Shown here piece by piece: positions 26,063 to 34,524 of a stretch of DNA of 64,000 nt. The notes beneath the pieces are model-generated. The model saw only the letters and a program-made list of their open reading frames with translations, made no database searches and was not told the DNA's origin. Within the stretch, counting starts at the first letter, position 1, and the number at the start of each line of letters is the position of its first letter. Made by a program: the position numbers and the translations under genes. The stretch comes from Leisingera sp. S132 (lineage in GTDB: Bacteria > Pseudomonadota > Alphaproteobacteria > Rhodobacterales > Rhodobacteraceae), in assembly GCF_025144465.1 (NCBI RefSeq), contig NZ_CP083553.1, forward strand, positions 2,602,001 through 2,666,000. Reading direction: 5' to 3'.

Positions 26063-26220
26063 GCCGCCCTCCCCTGGGTCCGAATTGCCACGTGCTGACA
26101 GGCAAACACTGCGCCATTCCCGCGTATCTGAACCTGTCCGTTCACGACCCCGCCTGTCGTTTTCTCCGCATCAAGCGCCGGAGCGGAGCATTTCTGTACA
26201 CTTGTGCCCAGTCTGGCACA

Positions 26221-26254
26221 TAAAAAAGCCGGCGCACAAGGGCAGTGCGCCGGC
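26221..26254 (-). terminator. Rho-independent terminator of the HAD phosphatase gene
   Basis: GCCGGCGCAC (26228-26237) pairs with GTGCGCCGGC (26245-26254) around a 7-nt loop. On the minus strand the stem is followed by TTTTTTA. Confidence 0.88.
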
Positions 26255-26308
26255 GGACTGCTCACGCCCCTGTGGAATTGCGGGAATCAGCAGCGGGATA
26301 CCAGGGCC

Positions 26309-26998
26309 TCAGCTGTCCAGCCAGCCGGGGATATAGCCGATGTCGGGCAGCACGATATCGGCGTGCGGCAGCAGCTCCTCGCGCAGGGCCATGCCGGTCA
26401 GCACAGCTATCCGCTGCATCCCGGCCGCAGCGCCCGCTTCCATGTCATGGCGGCTGTCGCCAACCATGGCGGTCCGGTCCGGAGACACGCCCGCGGCCTT
26501 GCAGAACGCCAGCAGCGGGTCCGGGTCCGGCTTGGCGCCGTGGCCGCTGTCGCACCCCGCAACAAAGGCAAAACGGTCCAGCACACCGGCCCGCTGCAGC
26601 TGGCTCCTGGCGGAAACCTCGGCATCATTGGTCATCACCCCCAGCACCTTGCCGCGCGCCAGCAGCCCGTCAAGGAACGCCGCCAGCGGCACCGCCGGTG
26701 CCAGATCTGCAGCTGATGCGCTCTGGGCAAGATACTCTGTAAGCTCGGCAAGGCTCATGTGCGCGACATAAGGTGCAAGCGCTTCAGCCACCTCGTCGTT
26801 GGAGCTGGCAATCACCAGGCTGTCCGGGTTGAACGCCGCACGCTCCAGATCATAGCTGATCGCCTTGGCCATTGCTTTCTTACTGGAAAAGTTCCCTTGC
26901 GACAGGGTTTCAAGCAAATCTGCCGCCCAGCTGTCCCAGGTGGCGGCGAAGTCGAACAGGGTTCCGTCCTTGTCGAACAGGAAAGCGTCTACCGGCAT
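26309..26998 (-). CDS. HAD-superfamily phosphatase (phosphoglycolate phosphatase-like)
   Basis: 229-aa haloacid-dehalogenase hydrolase. Motif I FLFDKDGTLFDF supplies the nucleophile Asp and acid/base Asp, motif II is VMTNDA, motif III lysine is in GAKPDPDPLL, and motif IV is MVGDSRHDME. The alpha-helical cap between motifs I and II (about 20-95) fits the Gph/PGP subgroup. Substrate is not determinable. It carries its own terminator and no operon partner. Confidence 0.9.
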   Translation of the reverse strand: MPVDAFLFDKDGTLFDFAATWDSWAADLLETLSQGNFSSKKAMAKAISYDLERAAFNPDSLVIASSNDEVAEALAPYVAHMSLAELTEYLAQSASAADLAPAVPLAAFLDGLLARGKVLGVMTNDAEVSARSQLQRAGVLDRFAFVAGCDSGHGAKPDPDPLLAFCKAAGVSPDRTAMVGDSRHDMEAGAAAGMQRIAVLTGMALREELLPHADIVLPDIGYIPGWLDS

Positions 26999-27054
26999 GG
27001 CGGGTCCTCATCCGCTGAAATTTGAGCCGACCCTAGGGCCGCTCCACGCCATTC

Positions 27055-27348
27055 TCAAGTCCAGTTCACCTGTTCACCGCCCGGAAGCGACATACGTGCC
27101 TGCATCGGCATCTCATAGGCCAGCCCCTCGGCATCGCAGAACTGCATCACCCAAGTGTCGTCCATCGTCAGAAAATCAAGCACCGAGCCAAGGAATGCCG
27201 GTTCCGCCGCCTGCGCCCGCAGATCCGCTTCGCTGGCGCCTGTGGCACCCAGAAAAACCGGTAACAGCTCGTCATTTGCAGCCAGCCAGGCCAAAGCCTT
27301 CAGCGCCAGTGTCTCTGCTCCATCAGCGGAAATCCGCATGTTCTCCAC
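27055..27348 (-). CDS. DUF3572 family protein
   Basis: 97-aa small helical protein matching the alphaproteobacterial DUF3572 family: ALKALAWLAANDELLPVFLG, SVLDFLTMDDTWVMQFC. Function unknown. It is encoded divergently from the PleD-like gene (106-bp spacer). In many alphaproteobacteria DUF3572 lies next to response regulators, so the pairing may be functional, which is inference. Confidence 0.85.
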   Translation of the reverse strand: MENMRISADGAETLALKALAWLAANDELLPVFLGATGASEADLRAQAAEPAFLGSVLDFLTMDDTWVMQFCDAEGLAYEMPMQARMSLPGGEQVNWT

Positions 27349-27454
27349 ACTCCTGCCGCATTGCAGCCAATTTAGTAAAAATCTGAAAGGTTTTTTTAAC
27401 CAGTCTCAGCAAAATTGGAAATCATAGGATTTGCAAGGGGCGAAAGGATACCGC

Positions 27455-28849
27455 GTGCAAGGCACTATCCTGGTCATCGACGGCGTCTCCACCAACCGCA
27501 TCATGCTGAAGGTGCAGCTGGCGGCTGCCTACTACGATGCCGTGCAGGCCGGTTGCGTGGCAGAGGTGCTGCAGGCCGCCCGCACCTGCCGCCCTGACCT
27601 TGTGCTCACAGCGATGTCGCTGCCCGATGGCACCGCCGCAGATGTCAAACGCACGCTGGCGGCAGATGAAGCGCTGGCCGATCTGCCGGTGATTGCGGTT
27701 TCCGACTGGGAAGGCCAGCAGGCGCGGCTGCAGGCGCTGGCCGCTGGCATTGACGATGTGCTGCAGAAGCCGGTGGACGACGTGATCCTGCAGGCCCGCA
27801 TCCGCAGCCTGCTGCGCGCACGCAGCGCCAGCGAGGAGCTGAACCTGCAGCGCGACGCTTCGCAGGGCTTCATCCTGCCGCTGTGCGACCGCGCCGGCGC
27901 CGAGAGCCTGCGCAATGCCGCCGTGGCCCTGGTGGCCGAGGATCCGCGCACCGCCATGGCCTGGCGAGACCGTCTCTCGCCCGCCCTGCCCTATGCGCTT
28001 CGCACCCATGCCATCAGCGACATTCAGGGCCTGATGCAGGCGCCTGTGGCGGATGCCATCATCATTGAGCTGAACGAGGCATCGGCCGGCCCCGGCCTGC
28101 GCCTTCTGGCCGACCTGCGCGCCCGCGCGGCCACCCGCAAATCGGTGGTGATTGCTGTGCCCAACCCCGCCGATCCGCATATCGCGGCAGAGGCGCTGGA
28201 CCGCGGCGCCCACGACGTTCTGCAGAGCGGGTTCGATGTTGAGGAGCTTGCCCTGCGCCTGAACACGCAGCTGCAGCACAAAGCCCGCAAAGACCGGCTC
28301 CGCGACAGTGTCCGCAATGGCCTGCGCGCTGCAAATCTGGACCCGATGACCGGCCTTTACAACCGTCGATATGCCAAACCCTTCCTGGACCGGGTGGCGC
28401 ATTCAGCTTCTGAGACCGGCGAGAAATTCGCTGTCATGCTGGCCGATCTCGACCACTTCAAGCGGATCAATGATGTCTATGGCCACCCGGCGGGCGATGC
28501 CGTGCTGATCGAGGCCGCCCGCCGCATGCAGGCGGTGCTGGGGCCCGCAGACCTGCTGGCCCGCGTCGGCGGCGAGGAATTCATGGCAGTGCTGCCCGGC
28601 GCCACCGAGGCAAAGGCCGGCCTGGCGGCCATTGCCCTGTGCAATGCGATCAACAGCACCCCGTTCCAGCTACCGGGCGCCGCCGGTCCGGTCAGGGTCA
28701 CGATCAGTGTCGGCGCGGTGATGGGCGGCGCAGGCCATGGCGGCAGCACTGCGGCACTGGTCGAAAAGGCGGACCAGGCGCTTTATGACGCCAAGAACGC
28801 GGGCCGCAACCAGGTGACCCTGACGCCGGAGCGCACAGAGGCCGCCTGA
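27455..28849 (+). CDS. pleD: PleD-like receiver-GGDEF diguanylate cyclase with degenerate receiver
   Basis: 464-aa protein organised as receiver (1-120), second receiver-like adaptor (about 150-270) and GGDEF (about 290-455). The GTG at 27455 gives the family start VQGTILVIDGVSTNR, preceded by a GAAAGGA-type site. The residue aligned with phosphorylated Asp53 is Ala53 (VLTAMSLPDG), and the acidic pair is D9-G10 instead of DD, so classical phosphorylation is excluded; the conserved lysine (LQKPVDD) remains. The cyclase motif is RVGGEEF. The inhibitory RxxD is GPAD, so product inhibition may be lost. A terminator follows. Confidence 0.88.
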   Translation: MQGTILVIDGVSTNRIMLKVQLAAAYYDAVQAGCVAEVLQAARTCRPDLVLTAMSLPDGTAADVKRTLAADEALADLPVIAVSDWEGQQARLQALAAGIDDVLQKPVDDVILQARIRSLLRARSASEELNLQRDASQGFILPLCDRAGAESLRNAAVALVAEDPRTAMAWRDRLSPALPYALRTHAISDIQGLMQAPVADAIIIELNEASAGPGLRLLADLRARAATRKSVVIAVPNPADPHIAAEALDRGAHDVLQSGFDVEELALRLNTQLQHKARKDRLRDSVRNGLRAANLDPMTGLYNRRYAKPFLDRVAHSASETGEKFAVMLADLDHFKRINDVYGHPAGDAVLIEAARRMQAVLGPADLLARVGGEEFMAVLPGATEAKAGLAAIALCNAINSTPFQLPGAAGPVRVTISVGAVMGGAGHGGSTAALVEKADQALYDAKNAGRNQVTLTPERTEAA

Positions 28850-28877
28850 GCCGCCCCATCCGCTTGCGTTTCTGCGG

Positions 28878-28905
28878 AAAAGGCAGCCATCAGGGCTGCC
28901 TTTTT
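28878..28905 (+). terminator. Rho-independent terminator after the PleD-like gene
   Basis: AAGGCAGCC and GGCTGCCTT form a stem with a five-base loop followed by a T run (28901-28905), 29 bp after the stop. The flanking A run makes it possibly bidirectional. Confidence 0.85.
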
Positions 28906-28948
28906 ATTTACGTCAGGTTTACTTGGGGCAGGACCCGCAGCAGGCAGG

Positions 28949-29440
28949 TCAGTCCCGCCCTTCCCGCTTGCGGTGCCAGTACTTCCCCGCCTGCTGCATC
29001 CGTGTCTCCATACGGTCCGCAAACGCCGCCCGCTCTTCCGGTGCCATCCGCTCCAGCTTTCGCACCCAGGCCTCCTGCACGCTGCTGTGGAAGGCATGAC
29101 GCGCCTCTGCCTGCCCCTGCAGCATTGCCAGCAATGCGCCAGCATCGAAGTCCTCGCTTCGCAGGGCCGCAATGACCGCCTCACCTTCTGCATGACGGCG
29201 CTTGAAATAGCTGCCGTGATCGCCGCCCGCCCGCTGCCGCAGCGCCTTGCGGGTATCCCGGTCCAGCTCGCGGAAAATCATCGCCCCCACAGACGGAGGC
29301 CGCTGCCAGTGCCTTTCCTTGCCGCTGAACCGCCAGGCCGCTCCGGCCGCGATACCGATCACCGCGAGGTTCAGCGCCAGCGATCCCGCCAGCAGCAGCT
29401 TCAGCCACAGCTTCATCTTGGGTTTTGCCTCCGCAGTCAT
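28949..29440 (-). CDS. Periplasmic heavy-metal-sensor family protein (CpxP/ZraP-like)
   Basis: 163-aa protein with an N-terminal membrane anchor (about 10-35, LWLKLLLAGSLALNLAVIG) and a helical periplasmic domain of the metal-resistance/Spy-like fold: RELDRDTRKALRQR, AALRSEDFDAGALLAMLQGQ and LERMAPEERAAFADRME. Proteins of this type hold metal ions or chaperone periplasmic proteins. The start overlaps the putative anti-sigma stop by four bases. Third gene of the ECF sigma operon. Confidence 0.8.
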   Translation of the reverse strand: MTAEAKPKMKLWLKLLLAGSLALNLAVIGIAAGAAWRFSGKERHWQRPPSVGAMIFRELDRDTRKALRQRAGGDHGSYFKRRHAEGEAVIAALRSEDFDAGALLAMLQGQAEARHAFHSSVQEAWVRKLERMAPEERAAFADRMETRMQQAGKYWHRKREGRD

Positions 29441-29811
29441 TGCAAATCCTCGCTCAGCATCAGCGCCATGTCATAACTGCCGTCCGCAAAGGCGGTGCTG
29501 CTGTCCTCAAATCCGGCCAGCGCCGCCGGATCCGGCATGAACGAGGGTGGCGCCAAGCCGATCCACAGGCCCGCTGCACTGGCCGCAGCCAGCCCGCCCA
29601 GCGCCGGCCAGCCGCCCAGCGCCTCTGCCAATTGGCGCCACAGCGGCTGCCGCGCCGCCCGGGCAGGTTCCGCGGGCTGGCCGCCCGGCTGCACACGCGC
29701 CGCATCCGCCAGAATGGCGGCGCTCAGATGATCCGGCAGCGCGGGCGGCTCATTTTGCGCCTCAGCAAACAGGCCGTCCAGCTCCTGCAGTGATTTGTCC
29801 GTCTCAGCCAT
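29437..29811 (-). CDS. Putative membrane anti-sigma factor
   Basis: 124-aa protein with an acidic cytoplasmic N-terminus (MAETDKSLQELDGLFAEAQN, LPDHLSAAILADA), one membrane helix (about 75-97, ALGGLAAASAAGLWIGLA) and a short C-terminal tail. This layout and its position directly after the ECF sigma gene (8-bp overlap) suggest an anti-sigma partner. No zinc-binding HxxxCxxC motif is visible. The ATG at 29811 was chosen; the longer upstream frame is out-of-frame sigma sequence. Confidence 0.65.
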   Translation of the reverse strand: MAETDKSLQELDGLFAEAQNEPPALPDHLSAAILADAARVQPGGQPAEPARAARQPLWRQLAEALGGWPALGGLAAASAAGLWIGLAPPSFMPDPAALAGFEDSSTAFADGSYDMALMLSEDLQ

Positions 29812-30385
29812 CGCTATACCCCAACTCTTCGCGCCGCCCGGCCAAGGCCGCAGCCAGCGCCCGTTTGCCCCGGGCGGTGAGACTTTCCACCGCCTCGGTG
29901 CTGATGTCCATGATCCCGGCAATCTCCGGGTTGGAAAGCTCTTCCAGGTGCCGCAGCACCACCGCCTGACGCTGCCGCTCCGGCAATTGCATCAAGGCTG
30001 CCTGCAGCGCATCCCGCCGGGCGCCGTCCTGCAGCTGCTCCGCGGCCGAGCGGCCCGGATCCGGCGGCTCCGGCATCGCGTCAAGATCCACATACCCGCC
30101 ACGGGTGCGCCGCTTGCGGTCGATGCACAGGTTCATCGCCACCCGGTAAAGCCAGGTCGAGACCTGCGCCTCGCCCGGCCGCCACTCCGGTGCCATCTTC
30201 CACAGGCGCAGCATCGCCTCCTGGGTCACGTCCTCGGCCTCGGCGCGGATCCCCATCACCCGCATCGCCACACCAAAGACCCGCGGCCCCAGCCGCGCGG
30301 TCAGCTCTGCCGCCGCCCGGCTGTCGCCATTGGCATACAGCACCAGAAGCGCATCATCGGAGGCCTCCCCCGCCGCTGCGTTCAT
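29804..30385 (-). CDS. ECF-type RNA polymerase sigma factor
   Basis: About 193-aa extracytoplasmic-function sigma. Region 2 is at about 20-90 (RAEAEDVTQEAMLRLWKMAP, STWLYRVAMNLCIDRKRR) and region 4 at about 125-180 (LPERQRQAVVLRHLEELSNPEIAGIM). Start chosen at 30385 (MNAAAGEASDD). It is followed by the putative anti-sigma and metal-sensor-like genes with overlapping codons, and preceded by an EF-hand gene on the same strand 67 bp away. It probably answers envelope or metal/calcium stress, which is inference. Confidence 0.9.
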   Translation of the reverse strand: MNAAAGEASDDALLVLYANGDSRAAAELTARLGPRVFGVAMRVMGIRAEAEDVTQEAMLRLWKMAPEWRPGEAQVSTWLYRVAMNLCIDRKRRTRGGYVDLDAMPEPPDPGRSAAEQLQDGARRDALQAALMQLPERQRQAVVLRHLEELSNPEIAGIMDISTEAVESLTARGKRALAAALAGRREELGYSDG

Positions 30386-30452
30386 GGCTGCCGCCCCCCC
30401 ATCAGGTGGCCGGCGCCGCGGTATGTCCGCCTGTTGCAGCACGCCTCAGCGA

Positions 30453-30923
30453 TCAGTTCTGCTCCGTTTCATCCCCGTGGCCATGCCACCGCTTGCCGCC
30501 GTGACGCGCCCGGGCCTCTTCAAACTCTTCCTTGGAGATGCCGCCGCTGCCGTCGGCGTCCATCCGGTCGAACATCCTGCCCGCCCGGCGCGGCTGCGGC
30601 ATCTCGTCCTTACTCAACGCGCCATCGCCATCCTTGTCAAAGCGTTCTAGCATGTGCGCTGCGTGCTCACTTGCCCGTGCCTGCGCATGTGCCTGCATTT
30701 CTTCCAGCGTCAGCTTGCCGTCGCCATCGGCATCCGCCTTGGCGAAACGGGCGTCCTTCATGGCCTCGATCTCGGCCTTGCTAACCTCACCGTTGCCATC
30801 CGCGTCTATCTCCTCAAAGGACATTCCGGCCCCGTGATGGCCAAAACCCTTGGCCAGAGCCGCGCTGCCAGCGGTCATACCTGCAGCGGCCACGATCAGG
30901 GCGATGAATTTGACGTGTTTCAT
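30453..30923 (-). CDS. EF-hand calcium-binding periplasmic protein
   Basis: 156-aa protein with signal peptide (about 1-24, cleavage after AALA) and four EF-hand loops: DADGNGEVSKAE, DADGDGKLTLEE, DKDGDGALSKDE and DADGSGGISKEE. All have Asp/Asn at calcium ligand positions and Glu at position 12. The C-terminus is histidine-rich (HGGKRWHGHG). Start at 30923 chosen for the signal peptide. It lies upstream of the ECF sigma operon on the same strand and may be part of that regulon. Confidence 0.9.
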   Translation of the reverse strand: MKHVKFIALIVAAAGMTAGSAALAKGFGHHGAGMSFEEIDADGNGEVSKAEIEAMKDARFAKADADGDGKLTLEEMQAHAQARASEHAAHMLERFDKDGDGALSKDEMPQPRRAGRMFDRMDADGSGGISKEEFEEARARHGGKRWHGHGDETEQN

Positions 30924-31123
30924 GTCGTCTTTCCTTTGTCCTGCGGCAGCCTCTTGCTGCCCGATGCACAGAAAAAACGCCCCACCCCCGCGCTTCCGTC
31001 GCAGAAATGCGAAAAAAGTTTCTGCCGCCGTCCCGTTGCGGCAAACCGGCGCATAAACCGGGCTTTCCCCTTTCGCCCCCGCCTGAAGCGCGCAAAGATG
31101 TGCCCAGCACACAGGATATTTCC

Positions 31124-31546
31124 ATGACCGAGTCCCCCGCCGCGACGGCACCCGGCACAGAGCCCGACCGCCCGACCATGCCCGCCCTGGCCAAGGGCTG
31201 GCGCTGCCGCTGCCCCGAATGCGGCAAGGGAAAACTCCTGCATTCCTATCTCAAGGTGAACACGCGCTGCAGCACCTGCGGCCTCGACCTCACCCATGCG
31301 CGCGCCGATGACGGCCCCGCCTACCTCACCATCCTGATCGTCGGCCACATCATGGCGCCCATGATGCATGTGGTCTATTTCTCCTGGCGGCCGGAGCCGC
31401 TGGTGATGTTCACGGTATTCTCGATTGGCTGCCTGGCGTCTTCCCTCTATCTTCTGCCGCGGATGAAGGGGATCGTCATCGCCTACCAATGGGCGCGGCG
31501 GATGCACGGCTTTGGCAAGGACACCCCGGCAGGACAAGGGCAGTAA
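31124..31546 (+). CDS. DUF983 family membrane protein
   Basis: 140-aa protein with a zinc-ribbon-like N-terminal part (CRCPECGKGKLL and CSTCGLDL, four cysteines plus one) followed by two membrane helices (about 68-90 and 95-115: YLTILIVGHIMAPMMHVVYF and VMFTVFSIGCLASSLYLL). DUF983 is common in alphaproteobacteria and of unknown function. It ends four bases before the NUDIX gene, and the two are probably cotranscribed. Confidence 0.88.
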   Translation: MTESPAATAPGTEPDRPTMPALAKGWRCRCPECGKGKLLHSYLKVNTRCSTCGLDLTHARADDGPAYLTILIVGHIMAPMMHVVYFSWRPEPLVMFTVFSIGCLASSLYLLPRMKGIVIAYQWARRMHGFGKDTPAGQGQ

Positions 31547-31550
31547 CACG

Positions 31551-32282
31551 ATGAGCGTAACGTTTCTGAGCGGCGAAACCACCACTGACAAGACCGCGAT
31601 CCGCAACGCGGCAACCGTGATTGCCATGCGCGGCCGGATGTCCGATGACCCGCAGGTGCTAATGGGCCAGCGCGGCGCCAAGGCCGCTTTCATGCCAAAC
31701 AAGTTCGTCTTTCCCGGCGGCGCGGTGGACGTGGCGGATGCGGATGTCCCGCTCGCTTCGCCGATTTCCCCGGTTTGCCAGGACCGCCTTGCCGACAAGG
31801 CGCCGGATGGCTTGCACCACGCCCTGAGCGTCGCTGCCGTGCGTGAGTTGTGGGAGGAAACCGGCCTGATCCTGGGCGAGCCAGGCAACTGGAGCGGTGA
31901 CATACCGGAAGACTGGCAAAGCTTTGCCGCCACCGGCCATGTCCCCTCAGCGCGCGCCATACAGTTCGTGTTCCGCGCTCTGACCCCGCCGGGCCGCCCG
32001 CGCCGCTTCGATGCGCGTTTCTTTCTGGTCGATGCGGACCAGATCACCGGCGACCTTGATGACTTTTCCCGCGCCGCGGATGAGCTGTCGCACCTGCAAT
32101 GGATCCCGCTCAGCCAGGTTCGCAGCTTCGACCTGCCCTTCATCACTGAGGTGGTGCTGGCCGAAGTCACCGCCCGCGTCCGCGACGCTGAGCCGCCGCA
32201 GAGCGTGCCCTATTTCCACAACAACGACGAGGCCAGCCTGTTCCTGCGCCTCAAGGGCTACCCGATGCCCGCCGACGGGTAA
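31551..32282 (+). CDS. NUDIX hydrolase
   Basis: 243-aa NUDIX protein. The catalytic helix is AAVRELWEETGLILGE (REx2EExG core), but the preceding glycine segment FPGGAVDVADAD is separated by a roughly 40-residue insertion. That layout is seen in the NUDT7/NUDT19-like CoA diphosphatase subgroup. It probably cleaves a nucleoside diphosphate linked to another moiety (CoA or acyl-CoA). The first triple-palindrome repeat begins at its stop codon. Confidence 0.85.
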   Translation: MSVTFLSGETTTDKTAIRNAATVIAMRGRMSDDPQVLMGQRGAKAAFMPNKFVFPGGAVDVADADVPLASPISPVCQDRLADKAPDGLHHALSVAAVRELWEETGLILGEPGNWSGDIPEDWQSFAATGHVPSARAIQFVFRALTPPGRPRRFDARFFLVDADQITGDLDDFSRAADELSHLQWIPLSQVRSFDLPFITEVVLAEVTARVRDAEPPQSVPYFHNNDEASLFLRLKGYPMPADG

Positions 32283-32352
32283 CGTTTCCCGGCGCGGGAA
32301 ACGTTCCGGAAAACACGTGTTTTCCGAGCCGGAATTCTCGCAGAATTCCGGC
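32281..32352. repeat. Triple-palindrome repeat, copy A
   Basis: Three consecutive perfect palindromes: arms AACGTTTCCCG/CGGGAAACGTT (32281-32305), CGGAAAACACGTGTTTTCCG (32307-32326), and GCCGGAATTC-TCGCA-GAATTCCGGC (32328-32352). It lies between convergent gene ends (NUDIX and EamA). Copy B at 35402-35472 is its reverse complement apart from one spacer base and the loop. It resembles a REP-like element and may double as a bidirectional terminator. Confidence 0.9.
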
Positions 32353-32375
32353 TGCCCTGCCGCGGGCCCGGCGCC

Positions 32376-33278
32376 TCAAAGGGCCAGCACCAGCACCAGG
32401 ATCGACACCACCAGCAGCCCCATGCCCGTTAGTTCGCGGCCCGTGACCTTTTCCTTGAAGAACAGCACGGATGCCAGCAGCGACAGCAGCAGCTCCACCT
32501 GCCCCACCGCCTTTACATAGGCGGCGTTTTGCAGCGTAAAGGCCCAGAACCAGCAGAAAGAGCCCCCCATGCTCGTGAGCCCGACCCAGACCGCCACCTT
32601 GCGCGCGGCCCAGACCCGGGCAATTTCGCCCTTCTCGCGCAGGCCCAGCCAAAAAGCCATGAACAGCGTCTGCAGACAGACCACTGCGGCCAGCGTCACG
32701 CCCGCGCGGAACATCGGCTCCAGCTCCACCAGCTGCAGCGAGGCACCGCGATAGCTGACCGCGGAAAAGGCAAACAGCACCCCCGACCCCAGCCCCAGCT
32801 GCGAGGCACGGTTGGTCAGATGCCGCCACCAGGGGCCTGCTGCATCCGGGGTCTTGGACAGCACCAGAACGGCGGCCAGCCCGATCAGGATCGCCGCCCA
32901 GCCGCCAAGGCTGACAGGATCGCCCAGCACCGCCAGCCCGACGATGGCGGTCTGAATGACTTCGGTCTTCTTGAAGGTGATGCCGACCGCAAAGTTGCGC
33001 TGCTTGAACAGGGCCACCACGCAGACGGTGGCAAGGATCTGCGCGGTGCCGCCGATTGCGGCAAACATCCAGAATTTCGCGCCCAGTTCCGGCAGGCTCC
33101 GTCCCGACACCGCCAGATAGGCGACAAGCCCGGCCAGGATGAAGGGCGCAGAATAGACAAACCGGGCGAAAGTGGCTCCGCCCGGCGACAGGGTCACGCT
33201 GCTTAGGACCTTCTGCAGCATAAAGCGCACGGTCTGAAAGCTGGCAGCGGCTATGGAAACGGGGATCCAGGCAAACAT
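32376..33278 (-). CDS. EamA/DMT-superfamily transporter
   Basis: 300-aa inner-membrane protein with ten predicted helices in two EamA halves (about 1-140 and 155-298), an internal repeat typical of drug/metabolite transporters. The end of the second half carries NAAYVKAVGQVELLLSLLAS. Substrate unknown. It lies 18 bp downstream of the desaturase gene on the same strand. Confidence 0.87.
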   Translation of the reverse strand: MFAWIPVSIAAASFQTVRFMLQKVLSSVTLSPGGATFARFVYSAPFILAGLVAYLAVSGRSLPELGAKFWMFAAIGGTAQILATVCVVALFKQRNFAVGITFKKTEVIQTAIVGLAVLGDPVSLGGWAAILIGLAAVLVLSKTPDAAGPWWRHLTNRASQLGLGSGVLFAFSAVSYRGASLQLVELEPMFRAGVTLAAVVCLQTLFMAFWLGLREKGEIARVWAARKVAVWVGLTSMGGSFCWFWAFTLQNAAYVKAVGQVELLLSLLASVLFFKEKVTGRELTGMGLLVVSILVLVLAL

Positions 33279-33296
33279 GCCTGCGCTTATGCGCCT

Positions 33297-34211
33297 TTAT
33301 TCCCCCTGCTGCCAGAGCGGATGCGGCACCGGATCCTTGGCCCGCAGCAGGTAGTTGCGGAAAATCTGCAGGTAGTTGCGGTAGACGTAGCCGTCATTGG
33401 CCGCCAGGAACTCCGCCCGGCGCGCCTGGTAGAGCTGCGGCAGCGCATGCCAGGGCACGCCCGGATGCATGTGGTGCACGATATGCAGGTTGTTGTTCAG
33501 GAACAGCAAGGCCAGCGGCCCCTTGTCCTCAATCACCACGGTTCGACCGCGGGCGGTTTCATGCGCGCGGTGCTCCAGGAAAGTACGGATCTTCAGCAGG
33601 CCGAGACCGATATAGGCTCCGGCAACGGCAGTCCACAAGGGCGCAGGCGACTGCAGCACCACCCAGATCACCGCCGCCAAGCCGACTCCGTGCAGCGCCC
33701 AGTCGCGGGCAATCCCCGGCTGCCCATTACGCATCAGACGCCAATCGCCCGCCATGAAGCAGAGCTGCCCGATCAGCGGCCCCAGCACCACCCGGCCCAA
33801 GAGCGTGTTGTTCACCCGCAAGAGCATCCTGCGCCAGCCCGGCAACCCCGCCCACACGCCCGGATCCTGGAAATTGCTTTCCGGATCGTCATAGGGGTCG
33901 GTCAGCGCCTCATCCTCGTGATGCGCCAGATGAGTGTCGCGGAACCGGCCATAGGGGATCGCCAGGCTGAGCGGAAAGAACATCAGCGCCTCATTCAGCC
34001 GGCGGCTGCGGAACGGATGCCCGTGCAGCGCCTCATGGGTCAGCGAGGAATGCAGCGCTGCCATCACCCCCAGCGCCAGCACCGTCAGCCCCAGGCTGAC
34101 CTCAGGCAGCAGCCACAGCGCCGCCAGCCAGCCGCCGTGGCAGGCAAGGATCAGCCCCAGGGTGCCCCATTCCACGCCCCGCGGCATATATTCGCTGCAG
34201 CGCTCAGACAT
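33297..34211 (-). CDS. Membrane fatty acid desaturase-type protein
   Basis: 304-aa integral membrane di-iron enzyme with the three histidine boxes HEALHGH, HLAHHEDE and LHIVHHMHPGVPWH, and four to five hydrophobic segments. The family inserts double bonds or hydroxyls into acyl chains or carotenoid-like lipids. Start at 34211 overlaps the DUF2061 gene by 8 bp. The exact substrate is not visible; the short length suggests the beta-carotene hydroxylase/desaturase-like bacterial group. Confidence 0.88.
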   Translation of the reverse strand: MSERCSEYMPRGVEWGTLGLILACHGGWLAALWLLPEVSLGLTVLALGVMAALHSSLTHEALHGHPFRSRRLNEALMFFPLSLAIPYGRFRDTHLAHHEDEALTDPYDDPESNFQDPGVWAGLPGWRRMLLRVNNTLLGRVVLGPLIGQLCFMAGDWRLMRNGQPGIARDWALHGVGLAAVIWVVLQSPAPLWTAVAGAYIGLGLLKIRTFLEHRAHETARGRTVVIEDKGPLALLFLNNNLHIVHHMHPGVPWHALPQLYQARRAEFLAANDGYVYRNYLQIFRNYLLRAKDPVPHPLWQQGE

Positions 34212-34410
34212 GGCTGCGCCCCCAGTTGATCTTGGCCCAGGCGCGCTCATAGAAAAGGTAGACCGTAAACCCGATGCCGGTATTGACCAGCGCCATCATC
34301 CCGCCCGCCTTGACCGACCCGGTGGCAATCAGCCCCACCAGCGTCATCGTGGCCAGCCCGAGGATGTTCCAGATCACGGCCTTAACTATGGAGCGCCTTC
34401 GCGTTTCCAT
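34204..34410 (-). CDS. DUF2061 small membrane protein
   Basis: 68-aa protein with two membrane helices (about 8-28, VKAVIWNILGLATMTLVGLI, and 32-52) and the terminal LFYERAWAKINWG that marks DUF2061. ATG at 34410 chosen, giving the family start METRRRSIVKAV. DUF2061 frequently accompanies desaturases and sulfur-assimilation genes. Here it overlaps the desaturase gene and may assist it. Confidence 0.87.
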   Translation of the reverse strand: METRRRSIVKAVIWNILGLATMTLVGLIATGSVKAGGMMALVNTGIGFTVYLFYERAWAKINWGRSHV

Positions 34411-34524
34411 CTTGCCTCCTGAAATTCTTTGGTAAGTGCTTGTTTCCAAACTACCGCAGCCGCGGGCTGTGCAGAATTCCGAATGCAGTTAACAAAATGC
34501 ATCATCTGTGATATTTACGAACAC

